A DNA stretch of 64,000 nucleotides from Solirubrobacter sp963837485 (GTDB lineage Bacteria; Actinomycetota; Thermoleophilia; Solirubrobacterales; Solirubrobacteraceae). The position numbers were made by a program, and so were the translations under genes. Below, in pieces: positions 51,541-60,291 of this stretch (its first letter is position 1; each line of letters begins with the position of its first letter). The notes below the pieces were generated by a model. That model saw nothing but the letters and a program-made list of their open reading frames with translations, was not told the origin of the DNA and did no database searches. The stretch spans positions 248,001 through 312,000 of the forward strand of contig CAWINP010000004.1 of NCBI GenBank assembly GCA_963837485.1. Direction: 5' to 3'.

Positions 51541-54500
51541 CTACTGCCGGGCGCGCTCCTCCATCTTCATCCAGAAGCGACGCAGCGCGCGCGGCGTCGT
51601 GCCTTGCCAGCGGGCCGTCCTGCGCAGCTGGGGACGCCACCAGGCGCCGAGCAGCGACTGCTGGCGACGGCAGAACGCCTCGCTGAGCTCGACCCGGTGC
51701 GGCTGGCTGCCCTTGGGCGGATACGGGCAGAGGTCGAAGCGGCACCCGTCCTTGCAGTTGGCGCCGGGCACGACCCGCTCGAGCGTGCCGACCGTGAGGT
51801 TCGGGACCAGGTAGCCGCGCTCGCCGCTCAGGCACGGCGGGAGGTCGTTGCGCATCGCGCGCCCCATCCGCTGGTCGCGCTCGACGGGGTCATCGCCGCG
51901 CTCGATCAGGTTCAGCAGGAGCAGGACGTCGGCGACCAGCCGCTGTGCGCGCGGGTGCAGCGCGCTCCACCCGACCGATCCCGGGATCCACAGGTTGTGC
52001 TTGCGGACCGCGTCCGATCGCGGCGGGTGGGCGCCGATCTTGGTCACCACCCCCGACTCGTCGATCCACAGGTAGCGGTCCGGCCGGTTCTGCTCGAGCG
52101 CGAGAACCGCCAGATGGCGCGCCTCCACCACGAACGGGTGCTCGTCGCGCAGCGAGCGTCCGCGCCAGTAGTCCACCAGCGCCTCGGGGTCCGCGCCGCG
52201 CCGCGGCGGGCCCTGCGGGGCGGGGCGCCGGCGCAGGCGGCCCGTCGCCGCGCCGTTCGGCGGCCCGACCTTCCCGCCGGGCGACTCGGGCAGCGACCAC
52301 AACGTCAGCGCCTGCAGCAGCGTCAACCGCGTGAACCAGAAGTCGGCGCGCTTGAGCATCCTCGCCGCCTCGTTCGCGAGGTAGCCGCGCGCGTCGGCAC
52401 GCGCATGCGGGTGCCGCGGACGGCGGTTCGCCGCGTGCTTGAAGCCCTGAGCCAGCGCGACCTCGAACGACACCGGCAGCGGTCCACTCGGCCCGACCGC
52501 GTCCAGCCACGCCTCCAGGTTCGCGCGCGCCGCCTGCTCCATCCCCGTCCGCGCGCCGTCGCCCGTCGAGGTCGACCCCACCAACAGCGGCGCAAGCCAC
52601 GCGCCCAGCACGTGGCGGCGATGCTCGGCGTCGGTCTGCCACTCGCCGGGCGCCGGCGGAGCCAGCCTCGCCTCGCCGAGCGCCGCGAACGCGTGGTCGC
52701 CGGCTTTGCCGAGCTCCTGCGCGGCCGCGAGCCGGACACGGTAGGAGAGGTCCTTGCACGCGATGTCGTAGAGCTCGGGGTAGGCCGGCTCGAGCTTGCG
52801 CCGCGTCATCGTCCGCGCGGCCTCGCCGAAGCGGGCGATCGCCTTGAGCTTGATCTCCAGCAGCGTCCGCTCCTCGCTCCATTGCGGCCAGACGTCCCGC
52901 AGGCCCGCCGCCAGCCTTCGATGCTGCGGCTCGCGGTCGACGCTGTCGATGTCGACCGCGGTCGTCATCATGTCGAGCTTCTGCGTCGGCGACAGCGCGC
53001 CCTCCGCCACGGCGCGGCACAGGGCGTCCCGCACCTCGGTGTAGGAGCGCAGCGGCTCCTCCGGGCGGCGCGAGCGGGAGTACATCACGAGCGCGACGAG
53101 CATCTCCCGGCTCGGGTCGTCGAGCGCCGCGGCAAGGAAGGAAGGGTTCTCGGCCATCACGCGCTCGAGCATGCGCGACCCGAGGTAGGCCTGGAGGATG
53201 CTGTGCGGGAAGCGCACGCCGTCGTCGCGCAACTCGACCAGGCGCAGTTGCACGGCGCGCCCCGCGGCGAGCCGGATCTCCTGCTCGATGCGCACGACGC
53301 CCTGGTCGGCCGTCGGATCGTCGGTCGCGCGGATCGCCGCCATCCGGTGCTTGAGGCCGGCGAGGAGGTCCGCGTAGATCCGCGTCCCGTCGCGCTCCTC
53401 GAACAGGTCGGCGAAGCGCACCTCGAGCGTGTCCGACTTCAGCCCCATGCACGCGAGGGCGCCGAGCTGGTCGGCCGTGATCTCCCGCAGCTCCCGCCGC
53501 ATCGGAAGCTGCGGCTCGAAGTGGCCGTCGATCAGCGCCGCGAGCCAGGTCCGCAGCAGCCCGACGCGCAGCGAGGCCCGGTCCACGGAGCGGGTGTCCA
53601 GCAGGTCGTGCTGCTTGCGCGGGCGCGAGTACTCCAGCAGGCCCTTCTCGTGCAGCTCGTGAGCCATCTGGAGGTAGAGCGGCGTCTCGGTCACCTCGGC
53701 CGTCTCGATCACCCAGTCGAGCCGGTGCTCGTCGTGGGTGGACGCGCCGTGCTCGATGTACTCCAGCGCAGCCTCCTCGCCGAGCGGCTCGAGCTCGACC
53801 ACCGCCGCGTCGAGACCGGCGAGCGCGTCGTCGGGGCGCGACGCCACCACGAGCGGCACATTGCGCCGGTGCGCGTCGCGGATCGCCAGGCGAATGCGCG
53901 TCTCGCGCTCCTCGTCGGCACCGGCGGCAGAGCCGTTCGTGAACGCCTCGTCGAGCCCGTCGGCCAGGACGACGATCTGATCGTCCCGGCAGAGCTCGCG
54001 CCACGTCTTCTCTCCGTCGAGGCTCGAGAACGAGGAGCGCGCCGTCTCGGCGATGAAGCGGTCCTTGGCGAGCGCGAGGAAGTCGAGCTCGCCGCGGACG
54101 CCGCGCAGCCGGATCGGCACGGGGACGGCGCCGTTATGCGCCAGGAGCGTCGTGAGCCGCAGCAGCACGGCCGTCTTGCCCGTTCCCACGCCGCCGACCA
54201 GCACGTGCGGGCGGCGCGCCTTGCGGTCGTGCAGGTCGTCCATGATCACGTGGCAGATCTGGTCGCGGCCGACCACGTTGCCGACGATCGGGCCGGCGGT
54301 CGGCAGGAGCTCGCGCGTCTCCTCTCGCGCGCGCTTGATGTACGGGCGGCGGACGCGACCCAGGCGGATGAAGAGGAACACCGCGCCGACGAAGGCGAGC
54401 GTCAGCAGCGTCATCGCCAGGCTGTTGGCGACGCCGCACGAGTAGCCCATCTGCTGGCAGCTCTTGTCGGGGTTGAAGCCGAACGGGACCGTCACCGGGC

Positions 54501-54780
54501 CGGCGCCGACGATGATCAGCAGCGTCCGGATCACCAGCAGCACGAGCAGGACGGCGCCCGCCGCAGTCGCGACGCGAACCGGAAGGACGGACATCCGCGC
54601 ATGCCGCCAGCGCGGCGGACGCTCCACGCCCCGGCGCCCAGGACGGAACGAGCGCAGCCGCCGGTAGGACTGGCGCGCTCGTTTCCACACCGCCTGCGCC
54701 GCGTGACGGATGTCAGCGCCCAGCGGCCGCGGCGCGGCCTTGGGCTTGGCGTGCCGGCGTCGTCGGAGTCCGTCGCTCAT
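51541..54780 (-). CDS. Membrane-anchored NACHT-type STAND NTPase
   Basis: The 1079-residue product has a basic N-terminal tail (1-65), two membrane helices (about 67-92 and 118-140), then a P-loop GGVGTGKT (196-203), Walker B VVLADGLDE (271-278) and RPDDALAGLDAAVVELEPL, as in NACHT ATPases. The long C-terminal half is helical, without recognised repeats, and near residue 1010 has a CKDGCRFDLCP cysteine group that could bind metal. NACHT proteins act as signal-activated switches, several in phage defence. The ATG is 155 bases after the SDR gene; the kinase start follows 37 or 52 bases after its stop. Confidence 0.85.
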   Translation of the reverse strand: MSDGLRRRRHAKPKAAPRPLGADIRHAAQAVWKRARQSYRRLRSFRPGRRGVERPPRWRHARMSVLPVRVATAAGAVLLVLLVIRTLLIIVGAGPVTVPFGFNPDKSCQQMGYSCGVANSLAMTLLTLAFVGAVFLFIRLGRVRRPYIKRAREETRELLPTAGPIVGNVVGRDQICHVIMDDLHDRKARRPHVLVGGVGTGKTAVLLRLTTLLAHNGAVPVPIRLRGVRGELDFLALAKDRFIAETARSSFSSLDGEKTWRELCRDDQIVVLADGLDEAFTNGSAAGADEERETRIRLAIRDAHRRNVPLVVASRPDDALAGLDAAVVELEPLGEEAALEYIEHGASTHDEHRLDWVIETAEVTETPLYLQMAHELHEKGLLEYSRPRKQHDLLDTRSVDRASLRVGLLRTWLAALIDGHFEPQLPMRRELREITADQLGALACMGLKSDTLEVRFADLFEERDGTRIYADLLAGLKHRMAAIRATDDPTADQGVVRIEQEIRLAAGRAVQLRLVELRDDGVRFPHSILQAYLGSRMLERVMAENPSFLAAALDDPSREMLVALVMYSRSRRPEEPLRSYTEVRDALCRAVAEGALSPTQKLDMMTTAVDIDSVDREPQHRRLAAGLRDVWPQWSEERTLLEIKLKAIARFGEAARTMTRRKLEPAYPELYDIACKDLSYRVRLAAAQELGKAGDHAFAALGEARLAPPAPGEWQTDAEHRRHVLGAWLAPLLVGSTSTGDGARTGMEQAARANLEAWLDAVGPSGPLPVSFEVALAQGFKHAANRRPRHPHARADARGYLANEAARMLKRADFWFTRLTLLQALTLWSLPESPGGKVGPPNGAATGRLRRRPAPQGPPRRGADPEALVDYWRGRSLRDEHPFVVEARHLAVLALEQNRPDRYLWIDESGVVTKIGAHPPRSDAVRKHNLWIPGSVGWSALHPRAQRLVADVLLLLNLIERGDDPVERDQRMGRAMRNDLPPCLSGERGYLVPNLTVGTLERVVPGANCKDGCRFDLCPYPPKGSQPHRVELSEAFCRRQQSLLGAWWRPQLRRTARWQGTTPRALRRFWMKMEERARQ

Positions 54781-54934
54781 GCTCGTCCACTAAGAGCACG
54801 CTCACCGTCGCGGAGATACGTCCGGAACAGGCTGCGCCCACGCCGCGTCTACCCAGGCATGCAACGCCTTCGCCCCACCGTCCGCCAGCTCCCGCCCCTG
54901 AAGCTCCCGAAGCCGCCCGGCCCCGATCAGCTCG

Positions 54935-55645
54935 TCAAGGGCCCCCGCCCGCTGACGTGATCACCTGGCCGGTGATCCAGCCCGCGTCCTCCGAGCACAG
55001 GAACGCGATCAGCCGCGCCGCGTCGCCGGGGTTGCCCCAGCGCCCGAACGGCTCCTGCTCGAGGATCAACTGGTAGGTCGCCTCGTCGGCCCAGCCGGTG
55101 TCGGTCGCGCCGGGGTCCACGGCGTTGACCGTGATGCGCTTGGGCGCGGTCGCCTCCGCCAGGCTGCGGGTGAGCTGGTGCAGCGCGCCCTTGCCCGCGA
55201 TGTAGGGCAGCTCGCCCGGCATCGGGCCGCGGTGCTGGCCGGAGGTCATGAGCACGATCCGGCCGCCTCGGCGGCCGTCGTGGCGCGCGTGGAAGGCCTG
55301 AATGAGCAGCAGCGACGCGCGCACGTTGATCGCCAGCGACGTGTCGATCTCCTCCGCGGTCAGCTCGCCGAGGCCCTGCCGGAACGAGCGCGCGTGGTTG
55401 ACGACGAGCACGTCGAGGTGGCCGAGCTGGTCCGCCGCCGCGGCCACGACGCGCTCCGGCGCCTCGGGATCGGTGAAGTCGGCGGCGATGTGGACCGCGC
55501 CGTCGCCCGTCTGCAAGTCGAGCTGCGGCGCGTCCGGCTCGAGCGCCTGAAGCGCGAGCCGGTAGCCCTGGCCCGCCAGATGCTGCGCGAGCGCGAAGCC
55601 GATCCCCTCGGGCCGGCCGACGCCCGTGATCAGCGCCGTTCTCAA
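54935..55645 (-). CDS. Short-chain dehydrogenase/reductase
   Basis: The 236-residue product keeps the SDR features in a slightly divergent form: TGVGRPEGIG as the nucleotide loop (about residue 7), VNHARS in place of NNAG, Ser in LMTSGQH, YIAGK as the Tyr/Lys pair, and a C-terminal ITGQVITSAGG. The start is TTG, overlapping the transglycosylase stop (TTGA) and lacking any in-frame ATG nearby; longer frames only read through the neighbour. Substrate unknown. Confidence 0.82.
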   Translation of the reverse strand: MRTALITGVGRPEGIGFALAQHLAGQGYRLALQALEPDAPQLDLQTGDGAVHIAADFTDPEAPERVVAAAADQLGHLDVLVVNHARSFRQGLGELTAEEIDTSLAINVRASLLLIQAFHARHDGRRGGRIVLMTSGQHRGPMPGELPYIAGKGALHQLTRSLAEATAPKRITVNAVDPGATDTGWADEATYQLILEQEPFGRWGNPGDAARLIAFLCSEDAGWITGQVITSAGGGP

Positions 55646-56295
55646 ATGCCCAGCTCGTGCGCGTAGCTTGCGCGGTACTCGCGCCGGGCCGACAGCACGC
55701 GGCCGACGTAATCGCGCGTCTCCGGGAACGGGATGTGGTCGGCGACGGTGAAGCGCTCGCCGCGCTCGGATGCGTGCCGCCACCACTTGTCGACCACCGT
55801 CTCGCCCGCGTTGTAGGCGGCCAGCGTGAGCACGGTGTTGCCGTGGTACTTGGTCAGCAGGTAGCGCAGGTACCAGGTTCCGTAGGCGATGTTGATCTGC
55901 GGCGTGGCCAGGTCGGCGCGCTCGAACCGCGTGCCGCCCGACTTGCGCGCGATGTAATCGGCGGTGCCCGGCATCAGCTGCATCAGGCCCTTGGCGCCGG
56001 CGTGAGACGTCTGGTCGCGAAAGTGCGACTCCGTGTAGATGACCGCGGCGATCAGCGCCGGATCGACGTGCTTGTCGGCGGCCTGCTGGCGGATGATGTC
56101 CTCGTGGCGCAGCGGGAGCTTGAGCTCCTGCACGGCCTTGTCGGCCTTTCCCGCCAGGCTCAGCACGGCCGCGAGAGTGAGCACGAACCCGGCCAGCAGC
56201 AACAGCCGGCGGCGCAGGATCTGCCGCCGGCGCGCTCGCGACGGCCGCCGCGGGGAGCGGGCGGTCGTGCGGGCGGTGGCGGTGCGCGCGCTCAT
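55642..56295 (-). CDS. Lytic transglycosylase (SLT domain), membrane-anchored
   Basis: The 217-residue product has a basic N terminus, one membrane helix (about 30-48) and a lysozyme-like SLT domain: catalytic Glu in IYTESHFRDQTSHAGAKGLMQLMP and AYNAGE further on. It cleaves peptidoglycan strands outside the membrane. ATG overlaps the coaE stop by four bases; the SDR start overlaps its own stop. Confidence 0.9.
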   Translation of the reverse strand: MSARTATARTTARSPRRPSRARRRQILRRRLLLLAGFVLTLAAVLSLAGKADKAVQELKLPLRHEDIIRQQAADKHVDPALIAAVIYTESHFRDQTSHAGAKGLMQLMPGTADYIARKSGGTRFERADLATPQINIAYGTWYLRYLLTKYHGNTVLTLAAYNAGETVVDKWWRHASERGERFTVADHIPFPETRDYVGRVLSARREYRASYAHELGI

Positions 56296-56867
56296 CTCGT
56301 CAGCTTCGCAAGGACCTCCGACAGCTCCTGCTCCAGTTCCTCGAGCGTGCCGGAGTTCTCTACAGCGTAGGTCGCTCGCCTGGCCTTCTCATCTTGACTG
56401 AGCTGGCGGGCGGTCCGCTCGTCCAGCGCGACGTGCCCGCGCGCCGCAGCCCGCTCGTTGCGCACCTTTTCGTCAGCCACGATCGCGATCGTCGCGTCGT
56501 AGTAGCCGTCGAGCCCTGCCTCGAACAGCAGCGGCGTCTCCACGACGAGCGCGACGCCGGTCGCGCTCTCGCGCCACTCGGCGACCCTGGCGCCGACGCG
56601 CGGCCACACCAGCTCCTCCAGCCATTCCCGGTCCTCGGGAGTGGCGAACGCGCGGCGGGCGATCGCCGAGCGGTCGACGCGGCCGTCGGGGGCCACATCG
56701 GGCCCCCAGCGCGCGACGACGGCGTCGCGGACCTCCGGCTGCTCATACAACGCATGCACGATCGCGTCGGTGGAGATCGTCGCCGCGCCCAGACGCTCGA
56801 GCGCGGCGAGCGCTTCGGACTTCCCCGCCCCGATGCCGCCGGTCAGGCCGACGAACGGTGCGGTCAC
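56292..56867 (-). CDS. coaE: Dephospho-CoA kinase
   Basis: The 191-residue product has P-loop GGIGAGKS (about 10-17), the D-x-I region ISTDAIVHALY and LVVETPLLFEAGLDGYYD, matching CoaE, the last step of coenzyme A synthesis. Length is normal. GTG start overlaps the rpsA stop by four bases. Confidence 0.95.
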   Translation of the reverse strand: MTAPFVGLTGGIGAGKSEALAALERLGAATISTDAIVHALYEQPEVRDAVVARWGPDVAPDGRVDRSAIARRAFATPEDREWLEELVWPRVGARVAEWRESATGVALVVETPLLFEAGLDGYYDATIAIVADEKVRNERAAARGHVALDERTARQLSQDEKARRATYAVENSGTLEELEQELSEVLAKLTR

Positions 56868-58252
56868 TCCTCTTCGGCGGGCGCCTCAGGCTCCTCGGCG
56901 GCCTCGGGCTCCGCAGTGGCCTCGGCCTCGGGCTCATCCGCGGCGGCCTCGGCCTCAGGCTCCTCCTCGGCGGCCTCGGCCTCTGTCTCAGGCTCCTCCG
57001 TGGCCTCCTCGGCCGGCGGCGCGACGGTCGCGCCCTCGGCGAAGACGTCCTCGGACAGGCCGAGCTCCGGCATGTCCTCGAGGTCGCCCGCGTCGGTCAG
57101 GCCCTCGGTGCGGCGGGGCAGCACCTGGCCCTCGACGCGCTTGATCGAGAGCGAGAGGCGGCGCCGCTCGGAGTCGATCTCCAGGATCTTGACCTTCACC
57201 TCGTCGCCCGGCTGCACGATCTCGCGCGGGTTCTCGACGTGCTGCTGGGCAAGCTCGCTTATGTGCACGAGACCCTCGACGCCCTCCAGGATCTCCACGA
57301 ACGCGCCGAACGCGACGACCTTGGTGACGGTGCCCTCGAGCTCGTCGCCCACGTGGTAGGTGTCGACCACGCGCTGCCACGGGTCCTCCTGGGTCTGCTT
57401 GAGGCCCAGGGAGATGCGCTGGCGGTCGCGGTCGATGTCGAGCACCTTGACCTCGACGGTCTCGCCGATCGTCAGCACCTCGGACGGGTGGTTGACGTGC
57501 GACCAGGAAAGCTCGGAGATGTGAATCAGGCCGTCGATCCCGTCGAGATCCACGAACGCGCCGAAGTCGACGATGTTCGAGATCTGGCCCTCGATGATCA
57601 GGCCCGGCTGCAGGCGCTCCAGGATCGCCTGGCGCTGCTCCTTGCGCTCCTCCTCCAGCACCGCGCGGCGCGAGAGGACGACGTTGTTGCGCGAGCGGTT
57701 GAGCTCTATGACCTTCGTCTGGATCGTCTGGCCGAGGTACTCGTCCAGGTTCGGCACGCGCCGGATGTCCACGAGCGACGCGGGCAGGAAGCCGCGCACG
57801 CCCAGGTCGACGATCAGGCCGCCCTTGACGACCTCGATCACCGCGCCGTTGACCGGCTCGCCGGAGTCGGCGGCGGCCTCGATCTTGCGCCAGGCGCGCT
57901 CGAAGCGGGCCCGCTTCTTGGACAGGATCAGGCGGCCGTCCTGGTCCTCCTTCGTGAGGACAAGCGCGTCGACTTCCTCGCCGAGCTCCACCTCCTCATT
58001 CGGATCGACCGACTTCCGGATCGAGAGCTCGTTATTGGGGATGACCCCTTCGCTCTTGTATCCGATGTCGACCAGGACTTCGTCCTTATCGATCCGGACG
58101 ACCTTCCCGGTGACGACGTCGCCCTCTTCGAACGGGACGATGGTGGCGTCGTAGTTGGGGACGATCTTGCCGTCGATCTCGAGGAGCATCCCGTCGGAGC
58201 CCTCGACGACGCGAGCATCCGGGATGGCAGGGGGGGTAAGCGTGGCTTCCAT
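56864..58252 (-). CDS. rpsA: 30S ribosomal protein S1
   Basis: The 462-residue product has four S1 RNA-binding repeats (about 36-105, 122-190, 205-275 and 292-360; for example VDFGAFVDLDGIDGLIHISELSW and VAFGAFVEILEGVEGLVHISEL) and a long acidic Glu/Ala/Pro tail (about 410-462). Four repeats plus acidic tail are typical for actinobacteria. The ATG at 58252 is chosen since upstream codons lack domain similarity. It heads the rpsA-coaE-SLT-SDR chain. Confidence 0.96.
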   Translation of the reverse strand: MEATLTPPAIPDARVVEGSDGMLLEIDGKIVPNYDATIVPFEEGDVVTGKVVRIDKDEVLVDIGYKSEGVIPNNELSIRKSVDPNEEVELGEEVDALVLTKEDQDGRLILSKKRARFERAWRKIEAAADSGEPVNGAVIEVVKGGLIVDLGVRGFLPASLVDIRRVPNLDEYLGQTIQTKVIELNRSRNNVVLSRRAVLEEERKEQRQAILERLQPGLIIEGQISNIVDFGAFVDLDGIDGLIHISELSWSHVNHPSEVLTIGETVEVKVLDIDRDRQRISLGLKQTQEDPWQRVVDTYHVGDELEGTVTKVVAFGAFVEILEGVEGLVHISELAQQHVENPREIVQPGDEVKVKILEIDSERRRLSLSIKRVEGQVLPRRTEGLTDAGDLEDMPELGLSEDVFAEGATVAPPAEEATEEPETEAEAAEEEPEAEAAADEPEAEATAEPEAAEEPEAPAEEE

Positions 58253-58276
58253 TAGCGGCGGATACTCTAGCGATCC

Positions 58277-59416
58277 ATGCCGGTCCGAGCGACGAAACGG
58301 GGCGCCGCCCGTCATCCCTTTCTACCCGACGCGGATGCCGAGGTGCTCATCTGCGGCGCGTCGTTCGCCGGACTGACCGTCGCGCGCGAGTTGCGCGCGA
58401 CCGGTGCGCGGGTGCTCGTGCTCGATCGCTACGACATCGGAGAGCGCCAGACGTCGGCCTGCGCGGCGCCGACGGAGTGGCTGCGCAACATGGGCGTGGA
58501 GGCGTCCATACGGCAGACGTTCGGCTCCCTGCTGGTCCACACGCCGGGCGTCGCGCGGGCGCGCTGGAAGCTGCCGTGGACGTTCTCCACCTTCGACTAT
58601 CTCTCGCTGTGCGAGGGCCTGTTCGAGCAGTCGGGCGCGGCCGAGTTCGACACCGCCAAGATCGAGGCACGCACCGGGAGCATCGTCCACACCGATCGCG
58701 GCGACGTGAAGGCGCCGCTGATCGTCGACGCGCTCGGCTGGCGGCGCGTGCTCGGCCCGGGCGAGAACGTGCAGCCGCCGGAGGCCGCGCTGTCGCGCGG
58801 GCTGGAGGTCCACCCGAGCGGGCGCGGCGACGACCTCGAGCTGTGGATCGACCCGCGCTACGTCGACGCCGGCTACGGCTGGGCGTTTCCGGCGCGCGAC
58901 GAGCTGCGGATCGGCGTCGGCTCGTTCGACCCGCACGATCCCGTCAAGCAGCCGACGCTGCGGCTGGTCGAGGACGTCTCGGCGTCGCCTGACGGCTACC
59001 AGGGCAACTGGATCCCGCATCGCCTGCGGCCGGCCGCCGAGGACGGCGTGTTCTTCGCGGGCGACAGCGCCGGGCACTGCCTGCCGCTGACGGCCGAGGG
59101 CATCCGGACCGCGTTCTACTTCGGCATCGCGTGCGGGCGCGAGCTGCGCGCCGTGCTCGACGGCAGGCTCGCGCGCGAGGATGCGCTCGCGCACTACGGC
59201 GCGTTCTCGGCCTCGCACCGCTGGAAGTTCGAGTCGCTGTACGCCGCCCAGCAGTCGATCCGCCACCTGCACGGGCGGCCGCTCGACGCTTTGACACGTG
59301 TCTTCACGCGGAGGCGCGTGTCTGAATGGGCGTTCCGGCACTACTTGGACATCGCGCCGCCGTCGTTCGCGGTGCCCGCGCCGCCTTCGGCGCAAAGGGT
59401 TCTCGCCGCGGCCTAG
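58277..59416 (+). CDS. FAD-dependent oxidoreductase, geranylgeranyl-reductase-like
   Basis: The 379-residue product has an N-terminal FAD fold with CGASFAGLTVARELRATGARVLVLDR and the late GVFFAGDSAGHCLPLTAEGIRTAFYFG segment, as in geranylgeranyl reductase and related hydroxylase-like flavoproteins. It could reduce isoprenoid chains of lipids or quinones. Divergent from rpsA, 24 bases away. Its TAG stop is completed by the TA-G junction of the inverted-repeat element at 59416. Confidence 0.85.
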   Translation: MPVRATKRGAARHPFLPDADAEVLICGASFAGLTVARELRATGARVLVLDRYDIGERQTSACAAPTEWLRNMGVEASIRQTFGSLLVHTPGVARARWKLPWTFSTFDYLSLCEGLFEQSGAAEFDTAKIEARTGSIVHTDRGDVKAPLIVDALGWRRVLGPGENVQPPEAALSRGLEVHPSGRGDDLELWIDPRYVDAGYGWAFPARDELRIGVGSFDPHDPVKQPTLRLVEDVSASPDGYQGNWIPHRLRPAAEDGVFFAGDSAGHCLPLTAEGIRTAFYFGIACGRELRAVLDGRLAREDALAHYGAFSASHRWKFESLYAAQQSIRHLHGRPLDALTRVFTRRRVSEWAFRHYLDIAPPSFAVPAPPSAQRVLAAA

Positions 59417-59578
59417 GAGCCTGTTGAAGAATTCCGGTACGCCTGCTGCGGCACATCCGCGGCGCCTCGCGCCGCCCGCGATGCTCACGTGGCAGACCAC
59501 GCATCGCGATCGCGTCCGCCCCGAGGCATCCACGGCTGCACCACATCAGGGCTGACCGACCATTCTTCAACAGACTCC
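59416..59578 (-). mobile_element. IS630-MITE-like inverted-repeat element, copy 2
   Basis: A 163-base copy of the element at 21967-22130 in opposite orientation, with ends GGAGCCTGTTGAAGAA and TTCTTCAACAGACTCC, flanked by TA (59414-59415 and 59579-59580) in CTAG context. It sits between the convergent flavoprotein and RTX-like genes. Confidence 0.8.
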
Positions 59579-59625
59579 TAGGGATTCCCTGACGGCACGC
59601 GCGGGCCGTCGCGATCGCCGCGTAG

Positions 59626-60222
59626 CTACGCCCGGCGGGCCTCGCGCCGCTCGTGGCGCCGCTCCACGCGCTCCGCGCGCCGCGAGCGCACCGGCGCGAC
59701 ATGGACGTCCTCGCAGTCGGGGGCCACGACGTCCTTCTCGTCGGCGTAGACGGTGTCGGCGCCGTCGCCGCAGGCGATCGTGTCGGCGACGCCGTCGCGC
59801 GCGTGGATCACGTCGTCGCCTGCGCCGCCGTCGATCGTGTCGCTCCGGCCGCCGCTCCCGCGCGCCCAGATCGCGTCATTGCCGTCGCCGCCGCGAAGCG
59901 TGTCCGAGCCGCCGCGGCCTTCGATGCGGTCGTTCCCCGCGCCCCCGTCGAGCGCGTCGGCGCCGGCGCCGCCAAGGACCACGTCGTCACCGTCGCCGCC
60001 CGCCACGCTGTCGTCGCCGGTCCCGCCGTTGAGCCGGTCGTTTCCGCCGAACCCGGTGATCGTGTCGTCTCCGGCGAGGCCGGAGACGACGTCGCGCGCG
60101 TCCGAGCCGGTGAGCGTGTCGGGCCCGGACGTGCCGTGTGTGACCGTCGACGCGACCGCTGGTGCGGCGGCGAGTGCCGTGGCGCACGCGGCGAGCGCGA
60201 GCGTGATGCGGAGAGGAGCCAT
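59626..60222 (-). CDS. Small secreted RTX-like calcium-binding protein
   Basis: The 198-residue product has a signal peptide (cleavage near residue 25) and about eight GGxGxDxL/I repeats (for example GGNDRLNGGTGDDSVAGGDGDDVVLGG split around GGTGDD), then a Cys pair (CGDG, CED) and an Arg/Glu-rich tail. A GGAGG site precedes the ATG. It follows the sigma factor gene by 69 bases on the same strand; an AAAGGG/CCCTTT hairpin (60245-60262) lies in between. Confidence 0.85.
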   Translation of the reverse strand: MAPLRITLALAACATALAAAPAVASTVTHGTSGPDTLTGSDARDVVSGLAGDDTITGFGGNDRLNGGTGDDSVAGGDGDDVVLGGAGADALDGGAGNDRIEGRGGSDTLRGGDGNDAIWARGSGGRSDTIDGGAGDDVIHARDGVADTIACGDGADTVYADEKDVVAPDCEDVHVAPVRSRRAERVERRHERREARRA

Positions 60223-60244
60223 GTCGAAGTCGACCTCCGTGGAG

Positions 60245-60262
60245 AAAGGGTGGATGCCCTTT
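60245..60262 (-). other. Hairpin between sigma and RTX-like genes
   Basis: AAAGGG-TGGATG-CCCTTT forms a six-base stem in the 69-base gap, 23 bases before the RTX-like start. It may be an attenuator or RNA processing site. Confidence 0.35.
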
Positions 60263-60291
60263 GAGACCTCGGCGGCCGCGCGACGTTCGCT

